Numbered from the stretch's first letter, positions 34,955-47,200 are shown. The stretch: 64,000 bases of DNA from Plectosphaerella cucumerina (GCA_020746995.1 JAGPXD010000004.1:1426001-1490000); one strand, 5' to 3'. Numbers and translations: made by a program. Notes: generated by a model not told the origin, from the sequence alone.

Positions 34955-36267
34955 ATGTCTTCCTCTCTCGATCAATTGAAGGCCTCCGGCACCGTAAGTC
35001 CTGCTCTCTCTCGGGGTTGTTACCCCCTCCTCCCCTCCAGAAGCTACCCCGCCATGCCGCTGCCCCGCCACCTGCGGTGTTTTGGCTGTCTCGTCGCTCG
35101 ATGATCAGGCACATCGCGGGATTGACGACAATGGTCATCAGTAGCAGCAGCGGGAGACGCTGTACCTGCAGAGAACAATCACTAACTCCCGCTCCCCCAG
35201 GTTGTCGTCTGCGACTCCGGTGACTTTGCCAGTAAGCCAAACTCCCTCCCTCCATGGCCCCCGCCTCAACAAGACACCAAAAGAAACCCCGCTGACACCT
35301 TCACCCTCCAGCCATTGGCAAGTACAAGCCTCAGGATGCCACCACCAACCCCTCCCTCATCCTCGCCGCCTCCAAGAAGGCCGAGTACGCCGCCCTGATC
35401 GACAAGGCCGTCGCCGCCGCCAAGACCACCGGTGGTGACGTCGACGCCCAGGTCGACGAGGCCCTCGACAACCTCCTCGTCGAGTTCGGCTCCGAGATTC
35501 TCAAGATCATCCCCGGCAAGGTCTCCACCGAGGTCGACGCCCGCTTCTCCTTCGACACCCAGGCCTCGGTCAAGAAGGCCCTGCGCATCATTGACGTGAG
35601 TCTCTTCTCCTCTTCATGGATATTTCATCCACTAACTATTGCCCAGCTCTACAAGGCCAAGGGCATCGGCAAGGAGCGCGTCCTCATCAAGATCGCCTCC
35701 ACCTGGGAGGGCATCAAGGCCGCCGAGATCCTCCAGCGCGACCACGCCATCAACACCAACCTGACCCTCATGTTCTCCCAGGTCCAGGCCATCGCCGCCG
35801 CCGAGGCCGGCGCCTTCCTCATCTCCCCCTTCGTCGGCCGCATCCTCGACTGGTACAAGGCCGCCCACAAGAAGGAGTACTCCTCCGCCGAGGACCCCGG
35901 CGTCAAGTCCGTCCAGGCCATCTTCAACTACTACAAGAAGTTCGGCTACAAGACCATCGTCATGGGCGCCTCCTTCCGCAACACCGGCGAGATCACCGAG
36001 CTCGCCGGCTGCGACTACCTCACCATCTCCCCCAACCTGCTCGAGGACCTCCTCAACTCCCAGGAGCCCGTCCCCCAGAAGCTCGACGCCTCCGGCGCCT
36101 CCAGCCTCGACCTCGAGAAGAAGACGTACATCAACGACGAGGCCGAGTTCCGCTTCTACTTCAACGAGGACCAGATGGCCGTCGAGAAGCTGCGCGAGGG
36201 CATCAGCAAGTTCGCCGCCGACGCCGTCACCCTCAAGAGCATCATCAAGGAGAAGGTCCAGGCTTAA
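34955..36267 (+). CDS. tal1: Transaldolase
   Basis: Non-oxidative pentose phosphate enzyme that transfers dihydroxyacetone from sedoheptulose 7-phosphate to glyceraldehyde 3-phosphate in the cytosol. Exons 34955-34993, 35201-35231, 35312-35595 and 35647-36267 give 324 residues, the family length. Visible signatures are VVVCDSGDF and DATTNPSLI near the N-terminus, the Schiff-base lysine in RVLIKIASTWEGIKAAE, NTNLTLMFS, and SPFVGRILDWYK. The first intron (34994-35200) is 207 bp; the others are 80 and 51 bp. The second exon is only 31 nt. It converges with the Ppn2-like gene downstream. Confidence 0.98.
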
Positions 36268-36642
36268 GCGTTTTTTTCACACACATACCAAATGAACTGT
36301 ACGGAATGCGCGGGACACTTATGTATCTGCAGCAGCACGGACAAAAAATGAAGTCATGAAGAAGGAAGCGGACGGCCGGCGCGCCATCGGTAGAGCAAAT
36401 CAAATGAGATTCCCCCACTACTTGGTGGCCTGAGTGAGAGCGATATGATTGAACCTAACCTGGCTGGAGATTCGTCTCCAAAAACCAATGATCGGATATA
36501 TTCACACAAATGATTGAACATAACAATTCAACAGCTCATCATACCTCCATGGGAGAACATGATCAGGTATCCAAGCCTGGCTGGTGTGTCTCATGCAAAA
36601 TGTATGTACTTTGTTTCGAACTGGGTATCTCTTCCACCCCCC
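36268..36642. other. Convergent 3' intergenic
   Basis: Separates the transaldolase and Ppn2-like stop codons and holds their 3' untranslated regions. It is AT-richer than the neighbouring coding DNA. No other feature is visible. Confidence 0.6.
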
Positions 36643-37971
36643 CTACTGCCTGTCCTCATCACCACCCTCACCAAAAACATCACCCCCCGCAGCCTTCGGC
36701 TTCCTACACGGCACACTGACAATCCGTCGCCGCACCCCATCATCAGTAGCCTCAACCACAAGAGCAGACAGCTTCTTCCCCTTGACACACCCCGAGTCAA
36801 GCCCAAGCGAATAAGGACGATCCCTCAGCCCAACCTTGCTATCATGCCCATACACAACCGCCGTCCGGCGCGACTCCTGCTCAATAGCGAGCTGCGCCTC
36901 CTCCCACGCATCAGTCCAAGGAACACCACCGTGTCCATCACTAGGAACCGCAATGTCGCGATCAGATGGCTTCGTGCGCCTGCGGAACTCAGCATCGATA
37001 TCCGCCTCGGGGATATCAGGGCGTAGTTTCTTCCGAATGGCACGGTCGGTCCAGTGGTCTTTTTTGGAGAGATATTCGTCTGACGTGCGGAAACGCGCGG
37101 CGGCAATGTCGACGAGGGCGTCGATGGCTTCTTCGCGTCGGAGCTCCTCCCGCGGGTAGGTGACGGAGCGCATGTTCATGACGGCCCAGGGGTCTTGGGC
37201 CTCGAGGGGGCCGATGCCCGGGACGAGGCCGGCGTGGGCGACGACGACGCGGCCGGAGCCCGGGAAGCAGCCGGGGAGGAAACCTAGGTCGAGGAGGGCG
37301 GGACGGGCGGCGAGCCAGGAGGCCTGGGTGTCCGTAAGGGAGCGGGCGCAGGCGCGGTCGGAGGGGTTGCCGCGTCGGGAGGGGGAGGAGAGGACGTGTT
37401 GGTCTTCGTGGGGGTCGGGGAGGTCATCGCCCGCGCGGACGAGGGACATGGCTGCTCGTTCGAGGAGGATGCGGTCTTCGTGGTTGCCGCGGACGGCGGA
37501 GGCGCCGAGTTTCATGGCCAAGTCGACGACGGCGCCTGATGAGGGGCCTTTGTTGATCATATCGCCCACAAATACAAGATGATCCCCGCCGTCTTCATCC
37601 TGCGACTGCTCACGGCGGTATCCAATCTTATCAAGCAGCGCGTTGAGCGGCTCGATCATGCCATGGACATCGCCTACAATGACCAGCCGGCGATTACTTC
37701 CCGGCACGGGGATGAAGTTGCGATCGAGGGCGGCGAGGGTCCGGGGCATACCCTCGAGAGGAGGGCGGGCCGACTCGACGTGATAGACGGCCATGGGCCC
37801 ATCGGCGGGGGCCTGTGGCGGACGGGTGTGCCAGATGTGGGAGAGGATGTTGGGGGTGCCGGTGCGGGTGTAGGTTGTGAGGATGAAGGCAACGGCGAAG
37901 GCGAGGAGGAGGAGAGAGAGGAGGCGCCTGTAGCGGGCTGTAGGGAGGGAGGGTGTTATGGCGAGGGCCAT
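36643..37971 (-). CDS. Membrane PPP-superfamily phosphatase, Ppn2-like
   Basis: Single exon, 442 residues. A signal-anchor helix lies at about 14-32 (RRLLSLLLLAFAVAFILTTY). The metallophosphoesterase motifs follow in order: GDVHG (about 100), GDMINKGP (about 132), GNHED (about 158), VVAHAGLVPG (about 246) and YGHDSKVGL (about 385). This type II membrane layout plus PPP motifs matches yeast Ppn2, a vacuolar zinc-dependent endopolyphosphatase, so polyphosphate cleavage in the vacuole is the best guess. Other membrane phosphatases of this superfamily cannot be excluded. The C-terminus after residue 420 is Gly/Asp-rich and variable. The start is the first ATG immediately before the membrane helix. 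Confidence 0.9.
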   Translation of the reverse strand: MALAITPSLPTARYRRLLSLLLLAFAVAFILTTYTRTGTPNILSHIWHTRPPQAPADGPMAVYHVESARPPLEGMPRTLAALDRNFIPVPGSNRRLVIVGDVHGMIEPLNALLDKIGYRREQSQDEDGGDHLVFVGDMINKGPSSGAVVDLAMKLGASAVRGNHEDRILLERAAMSLVRAGDDLPDPHEDQHVLSSPSRRGNPSDRACARSLTDTQASWLAARPALLDLGFLPGCFPGSGRVVVAHAGLVPGIGPLEAQDPWAVMNMRSVTYPREELRREEAIDALVDIAAARFRTSDEYLSKKDHWTDRAIRKKLRPDIPEADIDAEFRRRTKPSDRDIAVPSDGHGGVPWTDAWEEAQLAIEQESRRTAVVYGHDSKVGLRDRPYSLGLDSGCVKGKKLSALVVEATDDGVRRRIVSVPCRKPKAAGGDVFGEGGDEDRQ

Positions 37972-39078
37972 GGCGGCGAAGGCCTGGTGACGATGGTTTG
38001 ACGTTGGAGGTTGATCGTGAGTCGTCCAGTGCCCGGTCAGTGGTCCGGGCGGGTTTAGCGGGGTGTTACAGGCCCGTTTTGCGGGAGGCGCACGCTACGT
38101 TCGGGACACAATCGATCGTCGTTGAAGGTCGTCGTAAAAAGGCCAAGATGCCTCAAAGAATGTAAATGTTTCGAATAAGTCGTCGATTCCGCACCGCACC
38201 TCCAGGACAAAGAGGGGAAGAAGAGGTTGTAGGAGGAAGACACGCGACCGCCAACCAGAAAGTCGTCCACTTCCAAGGACGCAGCCAAGGTCCGCCCCAA
38301 ATCACCCGCAAGCTGCCTCGTTCCCGAATCCGAGAAGAAAGCTGGGCGCCGAGAGCGCGGCGGCAGGGGTTCGTCGGTATTGCGTTGCCAGCCAAGGCGG
38401 AGGGAGCGGGCTCTTGTGTCTTGGGACGTGGGCCGCGGCTTTAGGATTGAAATTGAAGGAGGAGAGAAAAAGATGAGAGAGAATGATGGAAGAGATTTTG
38501 TTTAAGAAGCCCTCTCGGACCTCGACTTTGGGTTTGAGGGTCCAGTGGCGTTGCGCCAGATGCCACACCAGGCTTCAGGAGTCGGATGACTGGCGATCAG
38601 AGGTCCCAGCGGCGACGATAGGTAAAGATGGCTGATTGCGCTTGTCGGTGGCTATCAACAGTGTAAGTTGGCAGGACATCTTCAATGAGCATTTCCATGC
38701 AACGCCAATGGTTCATATCTGTAGGCAATCTTGATGCCGACCAGAGAAGTGTCAAGGGTCATTGAAGTTGCGGCGCTCACTCAGAGCGAGCAACACGAGT
38801 CATCGTCACAACACATCACTTGAGTAGAGTCAGTTCATATGATTTGAGCAAGCCGGGAGCAACCCCTGTGTATTATTAGCGAATAGACGAATTCCAAACA
38901 CCCCCTACTATGTGTTTCCTCCCCTTGTTTTTTTGGTCTTTGATACTTTTCTCCCATTTTTTTCTGCTTTTCTAGTTTTCAGTTCCCTCTCTGCGTGTAC
39001 ATACCCGCCGTGCCGTAACCGACACTTCAAATTGGTCTCGTCAGCAAGACCTGTCTGGGATAGACTCACCTTTACCCC
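37972..39078. other. Intergenic, Ppn2-like promoter
   Basis: About 1.1 kb between two minus-strand genes. The half beyond 38620 is AT-richer (including T-runs at 38920-38970), fitting the 3' flank of the cysteine-rich gene. No gene is supported. Confidence 0.5.
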
Positions 39079-39852
39079 TTAGTGGCGAAGGTTCATGTTG
39101 CTGATGGCCACCTGCTCAGCCACGGTCGGCTCATGAACGGCACCGCCAAACTCCTGGGTGTCCCGACGCGAAAGCATCATGTCGGCGCGCGAGGGGCCCA
39201 GAGCGTGGAGCTGCGGGCGGCAAATGTTACAGCGCTGGTGGCCACACTTGAAGCAGAGGACGACCAAGGGGTAGTTGAGGTCATAGTGACCGCAACGGCA
39301 GCAGCACCAGTTGCTGTAGTGCTTGGCGACCTCGGGACCGTGGAGCGTGGGGATGGGGAGGGGCGGGAGGGCGAGGGAATCGTCCGCGGCGAGGACCCTA
39401 CAGTCACAGTAGAGTTTGGCGCAGACGTGAGGGACGATGGCGTCCTGGGAGTGGTCGTACGGCGAGGATTGGGCAACAGGGACGGTGAAGCGGGGGACCT
39501 GGGGGTGGTGCACACTCAAGGTGTTTGCACCGTCGGGGCGCATGATGCCGGGGCCGGGAGCCCAATCCTCATCTTCGTCATCGGCGACCACGCCGCGGGT
39601 GGCAGCGGCACGGGAGCGGCGAGGGATATCGGCAAAGCCGAAGTTCTCCGGAAGAGGCTGGATCACGACACCGTGACGACGGTTGGCGGGGTGGGCGGCG
39701 GCGGGGAAGAGGCGCTGGCGGAGGCGGCCGAGAAGGCCAGGGACGCTGCCGCCCTGCTCGTTGGGGGTAGGGTAAGCCTGCGAGGTGCGGCGATGTAGGA
39801 CGTTGGGAGTCCGAGGGGCGCTGTCGGCGCGGTTCATGTTCTGACGATCCAT
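39079..39852 (-). CDS. Cysteine-rich zinc-ribbon/RING-like protein, unknown function
   Basis: Not recognised. Single exon of 257 residues from the ATG at 39852 (MDRQNMNRAD). The N-terminal half is basic and Arg/Pro-rich, with a DDEDEDW acidic patch. The C-terminal half carries a dense cysteine cluster in the order HVCAKLYCDC, then NWCCCRCGHYDLNY, then CFKCGHQRCNIC, which could bind one or two zinc ions in a degenerate RING-like or zinc-ribbon arrangement. The frame is open a further 119 codons upstream to 40209, but that part includes a GTGTGGTG simple repeat and lacks conserved-looking sequence, so the shorter start is preferred. No signal peptide or membrane segment is present. Confidence 0.75.
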   Translation of the reverse strand: MDRQNMNRADSAPRTPNVLHRRTSQAYPTPNEQGGSVPGLLGRLRQRLFPAAAHPANRRHGVVIQPLPENFGFADIPRRSRAAATRGVVADDEDEDWAPGPGIMRPDGANTLSVHHPQVPRFTVPVAQSSPYDHSQDAIVPHVCAKLYCDCRVLAADDSLALPPLPIPTLHGPEVAKHYSNWCCCRCGHYDLNYPLVVLCFKCGHQRCNICRPQLHALGPSRADMMLSRRDTQEFGGAVHEPTVAEQVAISNMNLRH

Positions 39853-41617
39853 GACGAGTTTTGGGGTCAAGGGGGAACTTATCTGAGGAGCGTGTGTTGA
39901 AGCTGTGAAGCTGTGGTAGTGCGTTTGTGTGGTGGTGTGGTGGTGTGGTGGTTCTTGTTTGTTTGATGATGGAGAGAGAGGTTTGAGATGGTGGCATGAA
40001 GCTGTCGATATATAGGCTATGCTCCCAGTTTGAACTATGGCTTGTGTTCGCATGTTGGTGGTGCTGGCTCTTCGACAGCAAGAGCAACGTTGTGGACTGG
40101 CATCGTGTTCTGTTGCCAGCGGCGGCATAGAGAGGTTGGCGAGGTTCGTGTCTGGTTGAGTCGGGGCCAGCTTCTTGGTGCTGAGATCATGTAGGATGCG
40201 GTTGCTCACAGAGACAATGAGCTTCAGGGGTTGAGGTTGAGACTGTCCTGCTTGCCATTGTCCCTGACCAAGCGGGACGTCCCGGCGCTATTCGGGCACA
40301 GCATGCCTTGTGTCGAAAGCATGCCATGCGGCGAGTGCAAAGGCAGAGTGCTGAAAGCCAGTGTTGGGAGCGTCGTCGAGCCGGGTCGAGAGGAGGAGAT
40401 CTCAAGCATCGCGGATGGATGTCAGAGATGAGTGGGAGTCGATGGTGAGGTGAGGTCGGACGCCGGAAAGCACCCAGATTAGAAGCATCTGCTTTAGGTT
40501 AGCGGAGACCTGCCCAGCATGTCAGTCGAGGGAAGAAGGGAAGGTACCGACTGAGGTGTCTCAGCTAAAATGGGAAGCAGCTACCGGAATGCCCTCTTGC
40601 CTCTTGCCCCAACCCAGATGACGTCTTGGACAGCGTCTTCAACTTCTGCCAAAGACCCGGCACATGTCAGATGCCAGTCTTCTCGCTGGTACCATTCAAC
40701 CACGCTACCGACCGCCGCTGCAGCAGCAGCATGTCATCACCCTCACCGCCCAGCGCACGACTCGTGGGCGCAACTGCCGCGATTGGCGACCCAGCCTGCG
40801 TCTGATCTTGATCGCCGCCAGGTCCCTCAATCCTGTCGGTCGATCGGACCAGGGAAACAAAAGCCATCAAGGGCAAAGAAGAGCCTCCCCTCCCTCGTAC
40901 TCGGACAGATCCCTCAAGTCAACAAGGAGAACAACCCGAGAACGAGTCCTTTGTCGACAGCCCCCACGCGCCCGGAGAATTGTACCAAGACTGCCGACGG
41001 CCCAACTCAGACACCGACGTTGCAACAGTCCCGCCGACTCGGCCGGCGCCCCTCCCGCTCCCTTCAGTGCTCCCCTCGGCATGTCGAAACCCAAATTCCA
41101 CAGGCACGACTTGCGCGCCGGGCGGCGCAGCGACCCCCCGAGTCGCAGGCTTGGTCCCAAGACTCGGGACGACGGGCGGGCGGCTACCGCTAGACTGGAC
41201 GAATTACCACGCCGCGCACGCTCGGGAGTGTCGACATCCGGGGGGCTGGAGGACAGAAGCACACCACGCACCCCCCGGACGCACGCACGTGTCTGTGAAA
41301 CATCTACGGTTACGACAAGGACGCGCAAACAGCCGCCCACGTCTCGTCTCACAGGGTCCCTGCTATCATACAAAGCCCCTGGGCAGGACAGCCTCCTTCT
41401 TCACCCCGTCTCTTCTTCCTCCGGACGCTTCGTTTTTTCTCCCTCTCCTTCCTCTTCTCACCTCGCTCTATCCACACTCAGACTCACCTTTCCCACCATC
41501 TGAACGACACCAACATCTACCAGCTGAATATACCCACCGCTTCTGCTCTGCGCCTTTGGCATATCTTGCTCTCGCAGCCGTACAGACTCAATCACAACTC
41601 ATCTCCTCTTTCACATA
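39853..41617. other. Divergent promoter region between cysteine-rich and Kes1-type genes
   Basis: About 1.8 kb between two outward-facing genes. A (GTGTGGTG)n-like tract at 39926-39952 sits in the cysteine-rich gene's leader. The final 300 bp before 41617 are pyrimidine-rich, as expected of the Kes1-type leader. Frames of up to about 280 codons on the plus strand (40664-41503) have shuffled Arg/Ser/Pro composition and no domain. Confidence 0.5.
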
Positions 41618-43245
41618 ATGGACGCGAAATCGCGGTCGTCACGCATCAAGGACCTCGTCAAGGTAAGCTTCATCCCTCCCTCGCTCCCTCCCTGGCCAGG
41701 CTCGGAAACCCCCACCCTCTCAAAGTCCATTCGACATGTGGTGCTACCCTTTGCCCTCTCTTCCGCTGCACTGCACTGCACTGCAACGCACGAAACCCTG
41801 CCCACCCTCCTCCTCCACACACCCTTCTTCTCTATCACCCCCGACTCAACTTCCCTTCACCTCCCCCCGGCGCCTGCCCGGCCCCACTCCTCCGATCGTG
41901 TGCCGGATCGTCTGGTCATCGCAAACACCAGACGAGACGACAAGTACCCTCGCTTCACCCCCCTGGACTACCCCTTGTCACCTTGCCCCTTGCCCTCGAC
42001 CCCTCACCCTCCTCCCCCCTCCATCCCCTCCACCACACCAATCCCCAGAAACCCCATCCACGGAAACCAAACCCCTGCTGACGCCCCCACCAGTTCCTCT
42101 CCTCCGTTCAAGGCGACCTCGCCAACATCTCAGCACCCCCCTACTTCCTCGCCCCCTACTCCGTCGTCGAGGTCGGTGCCTGCTGGTGTCAACGCCCGGC
42201 GATCTTCTCAGCTCCCGCCTTCGAGGCAGACCCAGCCAAGAGGGCCTACCTCGTCCTCCGTCTGGTTCTCTCAGCCCTGCGCACCAAACTCTACGTCGCC
42301 GGCTCCCCTCAGGTCTCCATCAAGAAGCCCCTCAACGCCTTCCTCGGCGAGCTCTTCCTCGCCTCTTGGACCGATGAGGAGTCAAAGTCCACCGTGCGCC
42401 TCGTCTCAGAGCAGGTCAGCCACCACCCGCCCATCACGGCGATGCACCTCGCCGACGAGGCCCATGGCGTCCGCGCCGATGGTTATGCTCGTGTCGAGAT
42501 GACCTTCAACGGTTCAGTCGACATCCGCCAGGTCGGCCACGCCGTCATCCACGTCGACAAGTACGACGAGGACTACCTTATCCCCCTCACCAGCGTCAAG
42601 GTCCGCGGCTTCCTCGGCGGCCGCCTCTACCCCGAAGTCGTAGACACTTACACCATCGAATCCTCCTCGGGCTTCACCTCGGAAATCTGCTTCTCCGGCT
42701 CCTCCTGGTTCGGCGGCAAGAAGAACGCCTTCCGCGCCACCACCTTCCGCCGCGACGACCCCGCCAAGACACCCATCTACACGACCGAGGGCATCTGGAG
42801 CGAGGGTTGGACCGCTACAGACGCACGCACCGGCAAGGTCGTCGAAAAATTCAACCTCGACGCCCCTGAGAACGCACCCGCCCCCATCGATCTCCTCCCC
42901 CTCGCTCAGCAGGACCCCTGGGAATCTCGTCGCGCCTGGAAGCCTCTCCGCGAGGGTCTCCTCGACGGGAACTTCCGCGAAGCTGTCGCTCACAAGACGG
43001 AGCTCGAGCAGGCCCAGCGAGACATGCGTGCCCGCGAGCGGGAGCAAGGCCTCTCCCCTGATGACTGGGAGCCGCGCTTCTTCAAGAGCATTCCTGGTAC
43101 AGACCATACCGTCTTCCACAAGATTGCCGAGGGGACGGACTGGGAGCTCCATGATGACCGCACAAAGGGCGTCTGGAGGGTCGACGAGTCCAAGATTAAC
43201 ATGCAGCGGCCCTTCAGGGGGTCTGCTACGCCCATGGGTCGGTGA
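41618..43245 (+). CDS. kes1: Oxysterol-binding protein, Kes1/Osh4 type
   Basis: Lipid-transfer protein that exchanges sterol for PI4P between ER and trans-Golgi/plasma membrane. Exons 41618-41662 (15 codons) and 42094-43245 give 398 residues, close to the short Osh4 type without PH or FFAT regions. The OSBP fingerprint EQVSHHPPITA is at about 124-134, preceded by KKPLNAFLGELF and followed by FLGGRLYP. The charged C-terminal helices follow (KTELEQAQRDMRAREREQ). The 431-bp intron is long for this genome and strongly pyrimidine-rich. It stays partly open in one frame, but the translation there is proline-rich nonsense, and removing it joins DLVK to FLSSVQGDLANISAPP in frame, as in other fungal members. 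Confidence 0.95.
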
Positions 43246-44291
43246 TTTGTATTTCTATCGTTTGCTTCATTCTTTATTGGGCCGAGGCATTGGGTAGCGG
43301 GATATCGGCGTTTCAGGCAGGAAACAGGCAGCAGGATTGCCCTGTGTAACGAATGGTCATGATATTTAGATAATCTATTCCAACATTCGCTCCATGAGGA
43401 CATCTTACTTGGCATGAAGCCTTATGTGAAGTGAAGCGTGGTCGAGACGTTGAAGATCTCAGACCTCATGTATCCGTATCGTCGTTGGAGCAATGTAGCA
43501 AACACACGTCACGTCACGGCACATCTCAGACCAATCATGTCAGAACCACCTCTATTTCACCAGAGCAAAAGGGCAAAAGCCATGTAAAAACCCGCAATGA
43601 TAGAAAAATCAAACAAGAAACAACTTGTACCGAAACAAGAACAAAAAATCCGCAGAATTAGTCACCCCGCGCCTCCTCCTCCGAGAGGAAAACAAATGCG
43701 CGAAGTGCTCAAATCAAGCCACCCCAGGAGCAGCCGAGAGATCAACCCCCGTCTTTCCCAGGGCCAGCAGACACAATGGAGGGTGGAGGGTGTGTCAGAG
43801 AAAACCGCCTTGCGTGGGTTGGGACGAGAGGTCTAATACTGATGCGTCGCCTCATAGCGAAGAGGGGTATCCTGCTTGCTCGCTTGATGGAAATGAAGAA
43901 GAAAAAAGGGGGTTTGGGGGGTAAACAAGGAGAGAGAGAAGCAGTGGCGCCTTTCTCTTTCATGTCTGCCCCCTGTCGAAAAGGAGAAAAGCGGAGTGAC
44001 CACCAGAGTCGTCAATTCGTCATCCTGACCAGGCCAAAAGGCCCAGTCCTCTTCGTCTCCGCAATGATTCGTGGCTGTACGTAGAGGGGGAGGGGGCGTG
44101 AGACCTCGAGTTGGGGGGGTAAATTATACAGGTGAGGTTTTGTGTGTATCGTCAAGGGTCGAGGGTGTGCGCTATGTGAGATGGTATCCGAGAAAACGCT
44201 CGAGACATGCAGGCTCAAAGACCGTCTTGGCCGGGTTGTCGAGTGCCGGCATTAAAGATTATGTGCGTGGACGATAGGCTGCTGCGTCGAT
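43246..44291. other. Convergent 3' intergenic
   Basis: Lies between the Kes1-type and duplicated-domain genes, which face each other, so it carries two 3' ends. It is A-rich between 43560 and 43920. Nothing else is recognised. Confidence 0.5.
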
Positions 44292-47200
44292 TTACTCATC
44301 GGCATCGGCCCTCTTGCGCTCGGAGCGCTCGAGGAACTTGCGCTTGCCGATGCGTGTCTCGTAGTGCGGAGCCAGGACCTTGACATCCTGCATGGTGGAC
44401 TCGATGGCCGAGCGAGTCTTGTTGCGGTAGCAGTCCACTAGAAAACATGAAGTCAGCATCGAGGGTCGGGGACATCAAGGCGCTGCGACGGGTACTTACA
44501 AGCTCGCTGCAAGAACACGGTCCGGCCAGCAAACACGCGACTCTGCAGCCACGCCATGCGGTATCCGAGGTCGTTCAGCCGCACCTCCTTGCCGCGAACG
44601 TTCTTCCTCATGCGAGGAATGGGGATCTCCGCCTCAGTGCCCTCACCAATAGGCACCTTGACCATCTTGGTGACGTTGCTGCGGCCGGGGCGCCTGGAGC
44701 TGCGGCCATCGGTCTCCTCAATGCCGTCGTCCTCATCGTTGGCATCGTCCATGAAGAACTTGGTTCCCGTGGCCGAAGGAGGCGGGCTCTGCATCTCCCT
44801 GGGGAAGTAGGAGCGAGGGTAGACCGAGGAGCCCTTGCGGAACGAGTCGGGAATCTCGCGCGTGTCGACGCCGTCCAGCGTGACCCTAACACGAAGACGC
44901 GATCCACGAACGTTGTCCTCGACGAGGATGAACTTGCGCTTCTTCGCCTCGGGGATGTTGGGGAACAGGTCCTCCGGCTCATCGTTGTCGCTGCGGCTGT
45001 GTCGGCGGGCGGCGATGGGGCCACCGCCGTGCTGCGAGCCGCTCATGTGGGAGATGCCGCTCGAGTTGTGAGCGGGGTAGTCAGAGTGGCCGCCATATCC
45101 GCTGTTGTTGAAGACCTGCGACTGCCTGGTGTCGTCGCTGCCGGCAGGGGCCTGGTGGTGGTGATGGTGTTCACCCATGTAGTCCTCTATTAGACGCGCT
45201 CACGTTAGCCGAGGCTCATAAGATCGCTGTGGGAAACAACGCGACGGCATATGTTTGTCTTCATGTGTGGGAGAGGCAGGGGGGCGGGGATGGAGTTGTT
45301 TGATCGCCGCCCCGAAAACAGTTCAGGGACCAAGGTCAACCATTCATCGAGCCCCTCCATTTAGGGCCAAGGCGGGGAAGGGATCAAGCCAAAACAAGGG
45401 ATTGAGGCGCGGTGCGGACAATAGAGGTAGAATCCTCAATCAAGGGGGATGTGTGCCGCCGTGTGTGAGCGCAATGCGACTGGGACGCAGGAGGGGGGGT
45501 TTTGAGTGAACCAAAAGCGACTTTTATGCCAAAACGAACCCCCGGGGCCCAACTTCCTCTCAGGGAGAGCTCGCCAGTGACGGGGGAACGCAGGCAGCTA
45601 AACAGCAGCCACCGACTTGTGTGTGCGCGCGACTATGGTAATGTACAGGTCTGAGCCGAAGAGAAAGGAAATATCCCTCCTGATCATCGTGAGAGCTGCT
45701 GTACGGAGCTGTGACAAGGCAGAAGACCGAACCGATGTTGTGACATGGGGTTTAAAAAGAGGAAATCGCAGAAGAGCAGTAAACAGACAGACCCAATCCC
45801 AACAATCCGGAAAAAGCAGAGGCGGCGGTAGTGGTGGTGATGTGATCTGCAGAGGGCGTGGAAAGCAAAACACAGGGTATTTTCTCGAACTGCTCGTCGG
45901 CGCGCATCGCGCGACTGATGACAGAGGGCGGGGAGGTAGCAAGTAGGTATCAACTAATCAACACGGCTTCGGGTTGTCGGGTATTTTGAGGTGCGCGGGT
46001 GTGAGAGTGCGGGTGTAGGTGTTTGTGTGTGAGTGTGCAGAGCGGACTTCGGAGAGCGCGCGCGCAAAAGCAGATGCGGGAGACTCTTTAAATCACATCT
46101 GGTGGAACATACCAACTTCGTCTCCTCCGCCGGGGGCGGCGTGTCCCAGGTGACCCATGCTGCCCATGCCCGGCATCTTGGATCCAGCGCCGCCGGGGCC
46201 CATGGATGAGGATTGCGACATCCCTGAGGGGTTGGCGCCGGGCATGTGGGGGCCGGGGTGAGGGGCCGGCTGGCCGGACTTTCGGGTGTTGAGCTTCGCC
46301 TGGCGGCGTACTCTGCGGCTCCGCAGCCTTGGGTCCTGGTTGCTGTTCCTCCAGCTGTCGACCGCGCGCTGAATCAGGCCACGCTTGCCGCGCAGAGAGG
46401 GGTTGAGCTGTGCCAGTGCCCATCCAACTGTGTTGCACTCCGTCTCGTACACCTGGCGGTTGCCCCGGTACTGGTCCTTGGGGCAGCAGGCGCGGGGGTA
46501 GACGCAGTTCTCCGTCTTGAACTCGGGCGAGAGCTCGTCTGTGTTGACCGACTCGACGTCGCACCTGATAGTGTACTCCATCTTGACGCGGTCGCGAGAG
46601 TACTCAAAGGCGATCCACTGCACGCCGTTCTGATCCTGGCGAACGACAAGCGGCGTCGTAGCCGGGATGGGACCGGGCGCCGCGTTGGGATTGACGCCAC
46701 CCTGCGCCGAGCCCGTTGGTGTTGACAGCGCCGTGCCGTTGGGAGGGTGTGGACTGTGGGTCATCGGCGTCGACTGAGGCTTCTGCAGCTGCAGGGGAAC
46801 CTGCTGCTCCTGCTTGGTCATGTGGCGGGGGCTGTTCATCTGCGCCTGCTGGTGCTGCTGGTGTTGTTGATGCTGCTGGTGCTGCTGCTGCTGATGGGGG
46901 TGCTGGTTCGACTGCTGAGGCATCGGGGGCTGCTGCTGCGACTGAGACATCATCATGCTCTGCTGCGAGGGCATGGACTGGTGCGGCTGGGGCGCATGCT
47001 GGGCGTACGGCGACTGCTGGGACTGCGGCTGCATCGAGGGGTAGTGGGCCTGGTGCGTCTGGTAGTACATGTTCGGCGGCAGGTGCTGCGAGGGCGGTTG
47101 CGCGTAGATGCTCCTGTGCTGATCATGTTGCGACGGAGAGGCGACGGAGGCGGGCGAGTTGGACTGCGGCGTGTGGTACGATGACATGGGCGGGTAAGGG

